A stretch of 64,000 nt of DNA from Streptomyces fumigatiscleroticus (GCF_014647975.1 NZ_BMQF01000013.1:1-64000), one strand, 5' to 3'. Shown: positions 7,713 to 15,956, counted from the first letter of the stretch. The notes: generated by a model not told the origin, from the sequence alone. Numbers and translations: made by a program.

Positions 7713-8098
7713 TCAGGCGTTCTCCGCGGCCCTGCGGCGGCGCGCCGCGAGGATCGCTCCGGCGCCGAGCACGACGGTGGCGGCGCTCGCGAGGGCGAGC
7801 GGCACCGTCGAGGAGGACGTACCGGTGGCGGCGAGGCTGCCGCCGGTGCCGGTCGCGGTGGCCGTCGTCCGCGTCACCTGCTGGGAGGTGCCGCCCTGTG
7901 CCGAGGGACCCGTGCCCTGCCGGGCTTCGCGGCGTCCGGGCGCTTGCCGTCGTTGTCGCCGGCCGGGCCGGGCTCGCTGCCCGCGGGCAGGAGTGCGAAG
8001 TCGTAGCGCTTCATCGGGCCCAGGGCCGCCACCCTGCGACTCCGCCTGGACCTGGGCGTGCCGGCGCTGACGGACACGGCCTTCCCCACCTGAGCCGG
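7713..8098 (-). pseudogene. Relic of an LAxTG sortase substrate
   Basis: The minus-strand C-terminus reads SLAATGTSSSTVPLALASAA and ends in AAILAARRRRAAENA-type sequence: a sorting motif (LAATG), a hydrophobic helix and a basic tail, as in substrates of class E sortases. Upstream, the matching extracellular part is split between frames: VGKAVSVSAG in one frame at about 8070-8098, then LGPMKRYDFALLPAGSEPGPAGDNDGKRPDAAKPG, then a shift into the C-terminal frame. No start codon, signal peptide or ribosome binding site is present. It is therefore a truncated, frameshifted remnant of a cell-wall anchored protein, with about 120 residues still recognisable. Confidence 0.6.
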
Positions 8099-8352
8099 CC
8101 GCTCGCCGCTCCCGCGGCACCCGTGCCTGTCCGCCCGCACACACCGGCCCGCCGAGCGCTGTCCGAACGGACGAACGGCGGGGAACACGCGTCGGCTTAC
8201 GTTCACAACCTGTTCGCGTTCCGCGACGGCGACGCCCCTGTTCCCCACCGCTCCGGAGGTCCGGTCATGCCTTCGTCCCCATCCCGTGACGTCCTCCAGC
8301 CCGGTGCTGCTCAAGATCCCTGAGCCCCGGAACCGGTGACGCCCCCGGCGGC

Positions 8353-9612
8353 ATGCGCCGGATCGCCACCGCCAGTTTCATCGGCACGGCCATCGAGTTC
8401 TACGACTACTACATCTACGGAACCGCGGCGGCTCTCGTCCTCGACGACGCCTTCTTCCCCGAGCTGTCGGAGACGGCGGGCACCCTGGCCACCCTGTCCA
8501 CGTTCGCGGTCGGGTTCGCCGCGCGGCCGCTGGGCGCCGCGGTCTTCGGGCACTACGGCGACCGCATCGGCCGCAAGGCCGTGCTGGTCGTCTCGCTGCT
8601 GATGACGGGCCTGTCGACGGGGCTGATCGGTCTGCTGCCCGGCTACGACACCCTGGGCGTGGCCGCCCCCGTCCTGCTCGTCGTACTGCGGCTGATCCAG
8701 GGGCTCGGGCTGGGCGGCGAGTGGGGCGGTGCCGCGCTGCTCGCGGTGGAGCACGCGCCGCGGGGCAAGCGCGGTCTGTACGCCGCCGCGCCCCAGATGG
8801 GCTCACCGGTCGGCCACTCCGCCGCCACCTGTACGTTCCTGCTGATGTCCACGGTCCTCAGCGACGACGCCTTCGACAGCCGGGGCTGGCGCATCCCGTT
8901 CCTGATCTCCTTCGTCCTGGTCGCCGTCGGGCTGGTCATCCGGCTGAGGATCGCCGAGAGCCCGGCCTTCGCGAAGGTCACCGCCGAGCGGAACACCGCC
9001 AAGGCGCCGCTGGTGGAGGCGTTCCGCCGGCACCCCAAGGAGATGCTGCTCGGCGCCGGCATGATCACCGTCGTGTACGTGATGTTCTACACGGCGGCCA
9101 CGTACTGCATGACGTACACCACCGACGACCTCGGCATCCCGAAGAACGACATGCTGCTGCTGACGCTGGTCGCGGTGGCCGTCCTCGGCGTCTCGACCTA
9201 CCTGGTGGCCCGCTGGTCCGACCGGGTCGGCCGCCGGAAGCTGATCATCGGCGGAGCCGTCTTCGGCACGGTCTGGGGCGCGGTGCTCTTCCCGCTGCTG
9301 GACACCGGCAACCACGTGCTCATCGCCGTCGCCCTGAGCGGCGCGCTGCTCTGCATGGGCATCATCTACGGTCCGGCCGACGCCTACATGCCCGAGCTGT
9401 TCGGGACGCGGATGCGCTACTCCGGGGCCGGTTTCTCGTACAACCTCGGCGGGGTGCTCGGCGGGGCCGCCGCCCCGCTGGTCGTGACGGCGCTCGCGGA
9501 GAGCTACAGCGCCACGGTGGGCGGCTGGTTCATGAGCGGCATTGCGCTGCTCTCGCTGCTCTGCGTCCTCGCCCTGCCGGAGACCAGGGAACGCGACCTC
9601 GACACGCTCTGA
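8353..9612 (+). CDS. MHS-family MFS transporter (metabolite:proton symporter)
   Basis: The 419-residue protein has twelve predicted helices and the MHS signatures FIGTAIEFYDYYIYG at the N-terminus, GHYGDRIGRK in the first cytoplasmic loop and IQGLGLGGEWGGAAL in helix 4-5. MHS carriers import carboxylates, proline/betaine, shikimate or related compounds with protons; the substrate cannot be read from sequence. The ATG has only a weak ribosome binding site and the protein begins close to helix 1, so a few N-terminal residues may be missing. The next gene converges on it and its open frame runs antisense through the last 810 bases. Confidence 0.9.
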   Translation: MRRIATASFIGTAIEFYDYYIYGTAAALVLDDAFFPELSETAGTLATLSTFAVGFAARPLGAAVFGHYGDRIGRKAVLVVSLLMTGLSTGLIGLLPGYDTLGVAAPVLLVVLRLIQGLGLGGEWGGAALLAVEHAPRGKRGLYAAAPQMGSPVGHSAATCTFLLMSTVLSDDAFDSRGWRIPFLISFVLVAVGLVIRLRIAESPAFAKVTAERNTAKAPLVEAFRRHPKEMLLGAGMITVVYVMFYTAATYCMTYTTDDLGIPKNDMLLLTLVAVAVLGVSTYLVARWSDRVGRRKLIIGGAVFGTVWGAVLFPLLDTGNHVLIAVALSGALLCMGIIYGPADAYMPELFGTRMRYSGAGFSYNLGGVLGGAAAPLVVTALAESYSATVGGWFMSGIALLSLLCVLALPETRERDLDTL

Positions 9613-10827
9613 ACCGCCGGGCCGCCTCCGCGACCACCGCCGCGGCCACAGCCCGCCGTCCGGCGCGTCCCGCCGGCTCACCGCGGTGAGGGTCAGGGTC
9701 ACGGCGAGGGACGCGGCCGCCATCGCCGTCATCGCCGTACCGGGGGAGGTGAGCTGGGCGGCGGTGCCCGCCAGCGACGCTGCCACGCCCTGCATCGTGA
9801 GCATCCCGGCCGAGTGCAGGCCCAGGGCGTGGCCGGAGAGTTCGCCGGGGGTCAGGGCCATCAGGCGTTCCTGCTGGACCAGGCCCGCGCCGAAGCCGAC
9901 GGAGGCCACGGCGGCCAGGGCGGCGGCCAGCGGCGGCGCCGGGTGCAGGAAGAAGAGCAGGTACGGGGCGGCCAGCAGCACCAGCAGCGGTATGCCCAGG
10001 CGCGGGCGGAGCCGGGACGGCAGCAGCCGGCCCACGGTCACGTCCCCGGCGAACATCCCCAGCGCGGCACAGGCGAAGAGCGTGCCCGCGGCGTGCGGGG
10101 CGTAGGGGACGTAGAGCGATTCGCAGCCGACGACCAGGCCGTTGGGCAGCCACAGCGCCAGGTAGACGTGGCGGCGCGGGCGGGAGGACCACAGCCGGGT
10201 GTTGGTGCGCCAGGTCGCCGCCACGGAGGGGCGGCCGGAAGCGCGCGGCGGGCGGCGGGTCAGGCCGAACCGGGCCCCGGCCGCCGCCGCGGCGTACAGG
10301 GCCGCCGCCAGCAGCAGGCACGCGCGCGGGGAGAGGGCGGCGAGCAGGGCACCGCCGGCCGCGTAGCCGGTGATCTGCATGATGCCGCTCATCATGTTGA
10401 AGACCGACCGGCCCGGCAGATAGCCGTCCTTGGAGAGGATCTCGTTCAGCAGGCCCCAGCGGACGCCTCCGCCGAGCGACGCGACCAGGCCCTGGACGAG
10501 AACGACGGCGAACATCGCCCAGAGCGGCAGCCCGGGCACCGCCAGGCTCGCGGTGGCCGCCGCGAAGGCGAGGGAGATGCCGGTCATGGCCGCCCGCGGG
10601 GGCAGCCGGTCGGCACCCGACAGGAACAGCGTCGCGCCCAGCACCTGGGCGAGGGACGGGCCGAACATGCTCACCGCGGACAGCAGCGGCGAGTCCGTCG
10701 CCCGGTACACCAGCGTGCCGAGCGCCAGACCGCTCACCGTCTGGGCGGCGATACCGGCCGAGGAGGAGAGGAAGAGGGGGGTGAACTCCGGGGTGCGGAA
10801 GAGGTCGCGGTAGCTCTTGTCGGGCAT
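8803..10827 (-). CDS. MFS transporter with anomalous antisense C-terminal extension
   Basis: Residues 1 to about 400 form a twelve-helix major-facilitator protein (MPDKSYRDLFRTPEFTPLFLSSSAGIAAQT at the start; GLVQQERLMALTPGELSGHALG in helix 8-9 region), similar to actinomycete efflux carriers. No stop codon occurs where the family normally ends (about 9610-9660). The frame stays open for a further 270 low-complexity, H/Q/R/E-rich residues antisense to the MHS transporter. The tail is probably a by-product of lost termination rather than a domain. The gene is divergent from an ArsR-like regulator across 71 nt holding an inverted repeat, so that regulator probably controls it. Confidence 0.7.
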   Translation of the reverse strand: MPDKSYRDLFRTPEFTPLFLSSSAGIAAQTVSGLALGTLVYRATDSPLLSAVSMFGPSLAQVLGATLFLSGADRLPPRAAMTGISLAFAAATASLAVPGLPLWAMFAVVLVQGLVASLGGGVRWGLLNEILSKDGYLPGRSVFNMMSGIMQITGYAAGGALLAALSPRACLLLAAALYAAAAAGARFGLTRRPPRASGRPSVAATWRTNTRLWSSRPRRHVYLALWLPNGLVVGCESLYVPYAPHAAGTLFACAALGMFAGDVTVGRLLPSRLRPRLGIPLLVLLAAPYLLFFLHPAPPLAAALAAVASVGFGAGLVQQERLMALTPGELSGHALGLHSAGMLTMQGVAASLAGTAAQLTSPGTAMTAMAAASLAVTLTLTAVSRRDAPDGGLWPRRWSRRRPGGSERVEVAFPGLRQGEDAEQREQRNAAHEPAAHRGAVALRERRHDQRGGGPAEHPAEVVRETGPGVAHPRPEQLGHVGVGRTVDDAHAEQRAAQGDGDEHVVAGVQQREEHRAPDRAEDGSADDQLPAADPVGPAGHQVGRDAEDGHRDQRQQQHVVLRDAEVVGGVRHAVRGRRVEHHVHDGDHAGAEQHLLGVPAERLHQRRLGGVPLGGDLREGRALGDPQPDDQPDGDQDEGDQERDAPAPAVEGVVAEDRGHQQERTGGGGVADR

Positions 10828-10865
10828 GCGGGGAGTGTCCGGGGGCCCGCGAACGGTCCGTTAAT

Positions 10866-10885
10866 GTTTCGCGCACCGGCGAAAC
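10866..10885. promoter_or_regulatory. Inverted repeat, candidate operator of the divergent MFS/ArsR pair
   Basis: GTTTCGC (10866-10872) and GCGAAAC (10879-10885) form a perfect 7-bp dyad around a 6-bp centre, in the 71-nt gap between the two divergent genes. Size and place fit a winged-helix dimer site for the ArsR-like protein encoded next to it. Confidence 0.5.
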
Positions 10886-10898
10886 GACGGAGGCGGCC

Positions 10899-11921
10899 AT
10901 GGGCTGGTGGCAGGTGAACGCCGACACCCTGGCCCGCAGCCGGTTCGTGCTGTCCCCGCTCGCCGAGGCCTTCGCCTGTCTGAAGCTGCTGCACGCCGGT
11001 GTGGCCGCCCACCCCGGCGAACGGGCCTGGCTCGACGCCCATCTGCCCGCCTACCGGCGACGGCTGGCGGACGACCCGGTGACCGCGCTGCTGGTGCGCG
11101 CGGGGCTCGGCCGGGAGTGGATCGCCGACTTCCTCACCCCCACGCCGCGTGGTGACCGGGAGCCGTTCGAGGAGTTCGGGCAGGAGGTCGAGCGCGTCCG
11201 GTCCGCCTCTCCGCGGGCGGCCCGCGCCCATCTGACCGTCTCCCTCGCCGGGCCGCTGCCCGCCGCCCTGGACCGCGACGACCTGCCCGAGCGCGCCGCC
11301 GCGCTGCTGGAGTACGTCTGGGAGGAGGCCGTACGGCCGTACTGGCCCCGGCGGCGCCGGGTCCTGGAGGCCGATGTCGTCGCGCGGACCGCGCAGGTCA
11401 GCCGGGGCGGCTGGGCGGCCGTGCTGGACGCCCTGCGGCCGGGCACGCGCTGGCTCGGCGAGAACCGGCTCCAGATCAACCGGCACGAGTATCCGCCGCG
11501 CGAGATCTCCGGCGCCGAGCTGGTCTTCGTCCCCGTCACACCGCAGCGGCACGGCTGGGTGTCGTGGGAGGAGGCCGAGCGGTACGCGGTCGTCTACCCG
11601 TGCGCCGGTGCGCTGGCCGACGGCGGCGGGCGGAGCGTGCCCGCGGGCCTGGGCGCGCTGCTCGGTGCGGCGCGGGCCGGGGTGCTGGTGCTGCTCGGTT
11701 CCCCGATGAGCACCAGTCAGCTGGTCGCCGTGACCGGGCAGGGGCTGGGCTCGGTCGGGCGGCATCTGCGGACCCTGCTGGACGCGGGGCTGGTGGAGCG
11801 GCGGCGGGCGGGCCGCTCGGTGCTGTACTCGCGGACGGCGGCCGGGGAGGTGCTCGTCCGGGCGGCGGGGGCGGGCGGCCGGACCCGACCGGCCGGCGCC
11901 GGGGCTAGCATCCGCTCATGA
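10899..11921 (+). CDS. ArsR-family regulator with DUF5937-like N-terminus
   Basis: The 340-residue protein carries an actinomycete N-terminal domain (about 1-200, DUF5937-like; begins MGWWQVNADTLARSRFVLSPLAEAFACLKLLHAG) and a C-terminal winged helix (LGALLGAARAGVLVLLGSPMSTSQLVAVTGQGLGSVGRHLRTLLDAGLVERRRAGRSVLYS, about 245-305). No ArsR metal-site CxC is visible, so the signal is probably not a thiophilic metal. GGAGG precedes the ATG. It probably represses the divergent MFS exporter. Its TGA overlaps the ATG of the following glutathione peroxidase (ATGA), which suggests coupled expression of an efflux and oxidative-stress response. Confidence 0.85.
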   Translation: MGWWQVNADTLARSRFVLSPLAEAFACLKLLHAGVAAHPGERAWLDAHLPAYRRRLADDPVTALLVRAGLGREWIADFLTPTPRGDREPFEEFGQEVERVRSASPRAARAHLTVSLAGPLPAALDRDDLPERAAALLEYVWEEAVRPYWPRRRRVLEADVVARTAQVSRGGWAAVLDALRPGTRWLGENRLQINRHEYPPREISGAELVFVPVTPQRHGWVSWEEAERYAVVYPCAGALADGGGRSVPAGLGALLGAARAGVLVLLGSPMSTSQLVAVTGQGLGSVGRHLRTLLDAGLVERRRAGRSVLYSRTAAGEVLVRAAGAGGRTRPAGAGASIRS

Positions 11922-12427
11922 CGACTGCGAACATCACGGGCGATTCGCCCCTCGACGTGGAGATCGGTGCCCTTCAGGGCGGTTCCGCGCGGCTCGACCA
12001 GTACGCCGGACAGGTCGTGCTCGTCGTGAACGTGGCCTCCAAGTGCGGGCTGACCCCGCAGTACTCCGGCCTCGAGCGGCTGCACGAGCGGTACGCCGAG
12101 CGGGGCTTCACCGTGCTCGGCGTGCCGTGCAACCAGTTCATGGGGCAGGAGCCGGGCAGCGCCGACGAGATCGCCGAGTTCTGCTCGGCGACGTATGGCG
12201 TGACCTTCCCGATGACGGAGAAGATCGAGGTCAACGGGGAGGGCCGGCATCCGCTGTACGACCGCCTGACCGGCTTCGCCGACGCCGAGGGGCACAGCGG
12301 GGACATCCGCTGGAACTTCGAGAAGTTCCTCATCGGCCGGGACGGCGGGATCGTCGCCCGGTTCGCGCCGCAGACCGAGCCGGAGTCCGAGCAGGTGGTG
12401 GCGGCGGTCGAGAGCGCGCTCGGCTAG
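11918..12427 (+). CDS. Glutathione peroxidase-family thiol peroxidase
   Basis: This 169-residue GPx-fold protein has its peroxidatic cysteine at C43 in NVASKCGLTPQYSGLE, the GVPCNQFMGQEPG loop with Gln73, and the RWNFEKFLIGRDG segment with the conserved Trp-Asn. Bacterial members usually reduce hydrogen and lipid peroxides with thioredoxin, using a second cysteine (C71 is a candidate), and Streptomyces lacks glutathione, so glutathione dependence is unlikely. The start codon overlaps the stop of the ArsR-like gene, indicating translational coupling. Confidence 0.92.
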   Translation: MTTANITGDSPLDVEIGALQGGSARLDQYAGQVVLVVNVASKCGLTPQYSGLERLHERYAERGFTVLGVPCNQFMGQEPGSADEIAEFCSATYGVTFPMTEKIEVNGEGRHPLYDRLTGFADAEGHSGDIRWNFEKFLIGRDGGIVARFAPQTEPESEQVVAAVESALG

Positions 12428-12452
12428 CCGTGCGGCGCGGAGCAGGGCGGCG

Positions 12453-12483
12453 TTGACCTTGCCCCAGGGGCAGAGTCGAGTCT
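12453..12483 (+). promoter_or_regulatory. MerR-type promoter with 19-bp spacer and central dyad
   Basis: TTGACC (12453-12458) and GAGTCT (12478-12483) are separated by 19 bp, the over-long spacer typical of promoters activated by MerR proteins. Between them lies the palindrome TGCCCCAGGGGCA (12460-12472). The downstream gene is a MerR regulator, so autoregulation by DNA untwisting is likely. Confidence 0.65.
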
Positions 12484-12486
12484 TCT

Positions 12487-12518
12487 CGTCGCCGGGCGGA
12501 ACAGGCCGCCCGGCGACG
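12487..12518 (+). promoter_or_regulatory. Perfect 13-bp leader hairpin touching the ribosome binding site
   Basis: CGTCGCCGGGCGG, a 6-nt loop AACAGG and the exact complementary arm occupy the whole short 5' leader of the MerR gene. The last paired base (12518) is the first G of the GGAGG Shine-Dalgarno sequence. Such a very stable stem could limit ribosome access or end premature transcripts. Confidence 0.55.
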
Positions 12519-12530
12519 GAGGATGGTCAG

Positions 12531-13379
12531 GTGGACGAGGAGCTGCTCACCATCGGCGCGTTCGCCGCGCGGGCCCGGCTGTCGGCCAAGGCACTGCGGC
12601 TGTACGACCGGCTCGGGCTGCTGGCGCCGGCGCAGGTCGACGAGGTCAGCGGATACCGCTACTACCGCGCCGGCCAGGTGGAGCGCGCCCGGCTGGTGGC
12701 GCTGCTGCGCCGGCTGGACATGCCGCTCGCCCAGGTCGCCGAGGTGGTCCGGGCGGACGGGCCCAAGGCCGCCGGGCTGCTCGCCGCCTACTGGGCGGAG
12801 GTCGAGACCCGCATCGCCGGGCAGCGCACGCTCGTCGACTACCTCCGTGGACGGCTGTCGGGAAGGAGTCCCGGGATGGACGGCAGGTTCGTGGTGGAGA
12901 CGGTCGACGTGCCCGAACAGGTGGTGATCACCGAGAAGCGGCACACGCTGGCGGACGAGCTGCCGGCGTGGATCGGGGCGTCGCTGGGCCGGCTGGAGGA
13001 GGCGGCCCGGGCGTGCGGGGGCGTGGCGGGGGCGCCGTTCGTCGTGTACCACTCCGAGGTCTCCATGGAGAGCGACGGCCCGGCGGAGGCGTGTGTGCCC
13101 GTCGCCGACGAGGCGGCGGCCCGGGTCTGGGCCGAGCGGCGGGGCCGGGCCTGGGAGACGGCGGTACGGGTGCAGCCGGCACAGCGGCTGGCCTACGCCC
13201 GCATCACCAAGGCGCAGGTGGCGCATCCGCAGATCATGGCCGCCTTCGAGGCGGTGGAGGAGTGGATCACCGAGCAGGGGCTGGTCCAGGCGGGGCCGTG
13301 CCGTGAGGTGTACTTCGCCGAGTGGGACTCGGCGGGAGCTCAGGACCCGGTGTGCGACGTGGCGTTCCCGGTGAGGTGA
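12531..13379 (+). CDS. MerR-family regulator with GyrI-like effector domain
   Basis: The N-terminal winged helix reads LLTIGAFAARARLSAKALRLYDRLGLLAPAQVDEVSGYRYYRAGQ, followed by the MerR dimerisation helix (about 75-110). A C-terminal domain (FVVETVDVPEQVVITEKRH...REVYFAEWDSAGAQDPVCDVAFPV) resembles GyrI-like/AraC effector-binding folds, which bind amphipathic drugs. This domain order is that of multidrug-sensing BmrR-type regulators. The start is GTG at 12531 because GGAGG lies 8 nt upstream and the promoter and leader hairpin precede it; upstream in-frame codons belong to the promoter itself. A strong terminator follows the gene. Its target other than itself is unknown. Confidence 0.85.
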   Translation: MDEELLTIGAFAARARLSAKALRLYDRLGLLAPAQVDEVSGYRYYRAGQVERARLVALLRRLDMPLAQVAEVVRADGPKAAGLLAAYWAEVETRIAGQRTLVDYLRGRLSGRSPGMDGRFVVETVDVPEQVVITEKRHTLADELPAWIGASLGRLEEAARACGGVAGAPFVVYHSEVSMESDGPAEACVPVADEAAARVWAERRGRAWETAVRVQPAQRLAYARITKAQVAHPQIMAAFEAVEEWITEQGLVQAGPCREVYFAEWDSAGAQDPVCDVAFPVR

Positions 13380-13389
13380 CGGGAACAGC

Positions 13390-13436
13390 AGAGCCCTCTC
13401 GGCGAGGACGGCGAGCTGGTCGAGAGGGCTCTTTTC
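13390..13436 (+). terminator. Rho-independent terminator after the MerR gene
   Basis: AGAGCCCTCTCG and its perfect complement CGAGAGGGCTCT (13421-13432) flank a 19-nt loop and are followed by a short T-run. It begins 11 nt after the MerR stop. Confidence 0.8.
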
Positions 13437-13547
13437 GCGCGATGCCCACAAGGGCTCTTCTGCGTGGTGCCTGTGCGGATGGTCGCCGATCGCCGCCGGG
13501 CGGCGCGATCGTGTGCCACCGGGCGCGGGCCGGCTGGGAGGTACCGG

Positions 13548-13739
13548 CTACGCCTTGACCGACGCCACGAAGACGTTCCAGGCGCCGGCCGGGAAGGCCA
13601 GCGTGGGGCCTTCGGGGACCTTGCTGTCCCGTACGGCCAGAGCCACCGCCGTGGGCGACTTGACCTCGACACACGCGCCGTTGTTGTTGGAGTACGAGGA
13701 CTTGGTCCACGTGTCCGTGACGCCCTGCTGGATTGCCAT
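13548..13739 (-). CDS. DUF397 protein
   Basis: The 63-residue product MAIQQGVTDTWTKSSYSNNN...ACVEV...VALAVRDSKVPEGPTLAF is a clear DUF397 protein. The family has the motif W.KSSYS...G.CVEVA and appears next to XRE regulators in almost every case in Streptomyces. The ATG at 13737-13739 has a GGAG site. Known pairs (such as WhiJ/BldB-type systems and toxin-antitoxin-like couples) control development or antibiotic production; in those the small acidic protein modulates the paired DNA-binding protein. Here the XRE gene lies 228 nt upstream on the same strand. Confidence 0.9.
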   Translation of the reverse strand: MAIQQGVTDTWTKSSYSNNNGACVEVKSPTAVALAVRDSKVPEGPTLAFPAGAWNVFVASVKA

Positions 13740-13967
13740 GTTCGCTCCGTAGCCAGTTGCTGAGTCGCTGTGACCGCTCCGTGGGCCCGTGACCGGAAGC
13801 CCGCAGTACGGTTTCCGCCAACCTTGACTGATCGTTGACGTGATCGACGCTACTCGCTGACTTCCCCGATCGGAGCAGTCATTCACTCGACTGGGCGGCA
13901 TATTCCAGGCGAGTCTTCCAGCCGTCCGCACCAGAGGTGTAGCATCCGGCCCCCTTCCGACTGTTTG

Positions 13968-14825
13968 TCAGTATGCGTACTCCTTCGCCACATCCTCGAT
14001 GAGTTGGCGGGACTGGTCCACATTGAGGGCCTGGGCGCGCAGGTGCTCGTACATCACGGTGTACTTCTGCACGTCGTGGGCCTTCTCCAGGTACAGGTCG
14101 CTGGTCACGCCTTCTATGTAGACCACGCTCGAGTCGGCCGCGTCAGCGAACTCCAGGATCGAGTACTGGCCGTTGAGACCGGGGTGCGCCCCCACTCCGA
14201 ACGGCAGCACCTGCACGGTGATGTGGGGCAGCTGGGACACTTCGGCGACGCGTTCCAGCTGCTCGCGCATCACCTGCCGACTGCCGACGACACGGCGCAG
14301 CGCCGCCTCGTCCAGCACCACCCACAGCCGCAGCGGGTCGTTCTCGGCGGTGACCCGGTCCTGCCGCCGCAGCCGGACCTGGACGCGCTTGTCGATCTCC
14401 GCCTCGGACGTCTCCGGCGATCCGCCGCGGATGATGGCCTCCGCGTACGCACGGGTCTGCAACAGGCCGGTGATGATCTGGGGTTCGTAGACCCGCAGCG
14501 ACTCGGCATCGGTCTCCAGGCCGATGTAGACGCTGTAGGGGATGTCCCCGAAGGCATGCCACCAGCCCTGCTGACGGGACTCCTTGGCCATCTGCATCAG
14601 CGACTCGACGACACGCTGGTCCTCGACCTCGTACACCCCGCACAGGTCGCGGACGTCGCGCTGGCTGATGCTGCGCCGGCCGTTCTCCAACCGGCTGATC
14701 TTCGACTGCGACACCAGCAGTCGTTCCGCCACTTCCTCGGCCGTCATGCCCTTGAGCTCGCGGAGCCGTCGCAGCTCCTGGCCCAGCCGGCGCCGCCTGA
14801 CGGTGGGATTGACATTGGACGCCAC
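13968..14825 (-). CDS. XRE helix-turn-helix regulator with DUF5753 domain
   Basis: Residues about 10-75 form an XRE helix-turn-helix (LGQELRRLRELKGMTAEEVAERLLVSQSKISRLENGRRSISQRDV). The rest is DUF5753 (MQMAKESRQQGWWHAFGDIPYSVYIGLETDAESLRVYEPQIITGLLQTRAYAEAI). The GTG start has GGAGGTG seven nucleotides upstream. This is the standard partner of the DUF397 gene downstream. Upstream, an 11-bp palindrome CTGCTGAGCAG at 14869-14879 could be its operator. Targets are unknown; Streptomyces has dozens of such pairs. Confidence 0.92.
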   Translation of the reverse strand: MASNVNPTVRRRRLGQELRRLRELKGMTAEEVAERLLVSQSKISRLENGRRSISQRDVRDLCGVYEVEDQRVVESLMQMAKESRQQGWWHAFGDIPYSVYIGLETDAESLRVYEPQIITGLLQTRAYAEAIIRGGSPETSEAEIDKRVQVRLRRQDRVTAENDPLRLWVVLDEAALRRVVGSRQVMREQLERVAEVSQLPHITVQVLPFGVGAHPGLNGQYSILEFADAADSSVVYIEGVTSDLYLEKAHDVQKYTVMYEHLRAQALNVDQSRQLIEDVAKEYAY

Positions 14826-15194
14826 GGAACGTGCACCTCCGGCTGCGTGCGTCTACTTTGCGTATCTGCTGCTGAGCAGACTGCCACCAAGGTGCTTACT
14901 ACCGCTGGCGAACGGCGGATATGCGCTGGGTACGAGCCAGTTCGGAGCGATGTTCGATACGGCGTCCGCACCAGCGCGTCCAGACGGTCGCGCGGGACGG
15001 CGTCACCGGTGTCGTCGTCCGGACGTCCGGTCTCGCCGTCCCGCGCGAACCAGCGGCTCCCGTACCGGGCCTTGGGGACTGGCGGTGCGGCTTGCTGGTG
15101 CGCTGGTGGTGCTGGGACGAGGTGCTCGTGGTGCCGGGTGCCGCGGTGCCCTCGCCGTGGACCGCGGCCGGTGGGCCGCGGTGGCCCACCGCGG
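14826..15194. other. Intergenic region between GPP34 and XRE genes
   Basis: This 369-bp gap holds the XRE promoter region with the palindrome at 14869-14879, and near its left-hand neighbour a GC-rich hairpin (15170-15190, GGTGGGCC paired with GGCCCACC) just after the GPP34 stop, probably its terminator. I see no gene in it. Confidence 0.5.
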
Positions 15195-15956
15195 CTAGTG
15201 CGCCACGACGCGCGCCATGGATCCGCGGCGCGGTTGCATCGGGACACCGCGGGCGGGTTCCGCCGCGGCCCTGGCCCCGCCGCCGGCGGCGGCCGGGCGG
15301 CCGGCCGGTGCCGGGCTGCGGCGTGGCTGCGCCGCCACGCCGTTCTGGACGTCCATCACGGCGTGCGCCACGAGACCGCCCATCGGGTCGTGCCGGATCA
15401 GATCCCGCAACCGGGAACGGGACGAGCGGCCCTCGTTGCCCGGGTACAGGTGCTTGCCGAGACCGACCGCGTGCGCCAGCGCGGCCAGCGCCGCCGTCCG
15501 GGGGTCCGGTGGCACGCCGGTGCGGATCGCGGAGTCCAGCCGGGCCCTGATCTCCCGGCTGATCTCCGTGTCCGTCGCCTGGTACCGCGTCGTCGGCAGT
15601 ACCCCGCACATCTGGCCGGGAACGGCGTGCACCATGCCGCACCGCTCCAGATGCGAGAGGTAGGTCTGGCGGAGCCCGAGACGCGGCCCGCCGATCCAGT
15701 GCACGGCCCGCACCGGAGCGCCGCGCCGTCGCAGCAGCTCCAACGCACAGTCCAGTGTCGGATCTCCTGTCGGCCGTGGCACCACCACGGCGATACGATC
15801 CCCGTCTGGGGCTATCCGTCCGGCCAGCGCCAGCTCCACTAGCTGCGCTCCGGCCAGACCCAGGTCGAGCGACTGCGGCTGCGCAGTGGTACCCGTGGCC
15901 GGGTCCAGTGCCAGCAGCAGAAGCTCCTCCGGAAGTGTTCTGCGGCTCCTGCCCAT
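15195..15956 (-). CDS. GPP34 (GOLPH3/Vps74-like) phosphoprotein
   Basis: The 253-residue protein opens MGRSRRTLPEELLLLALDPATG and contains DLGLAGAQLVELALAGRIAPDGDRIAVV, GLRQTYLSHLERCGMVHA and RYQATDTEISREIRARLDSAI, the helical pattern of the GPP34 family. In eukaryotes GOLPH3 binds phosphatidylinositol-4-phosphate at the Golgi. In actinomycetes the role is unknown and members are numerous. The ATG has GGGGAGG upstream. The C-terminal 50 residues are proline/alanine-rich and probably disordered. It is divergent from the D-Ala carboxypeptidase gene. Confidence 0.85.
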   Translation of the reverse strand: MGRSRRTLPEELLLLALDPATGTTAQPQSLDLGLAGAQLVELALAGRIAPDGDRIAVVVPRPTGDPTLDCALELLRRRGAPVRAVHWIGGPRLGLRQTYLSHLERCGMVHAVPGQMCGVLPTTRYQATDTEISREIRARLDSAIRTGVPPDPRTAALAALAHAVGLGKHLYPGNEGRSSRSRLRDLIRHDPMGGLVAHAVMDVQNGVAAQPRRSPAPAGRPAAAGGGARAAAEPARGVPMQPRRGSMARVVAH

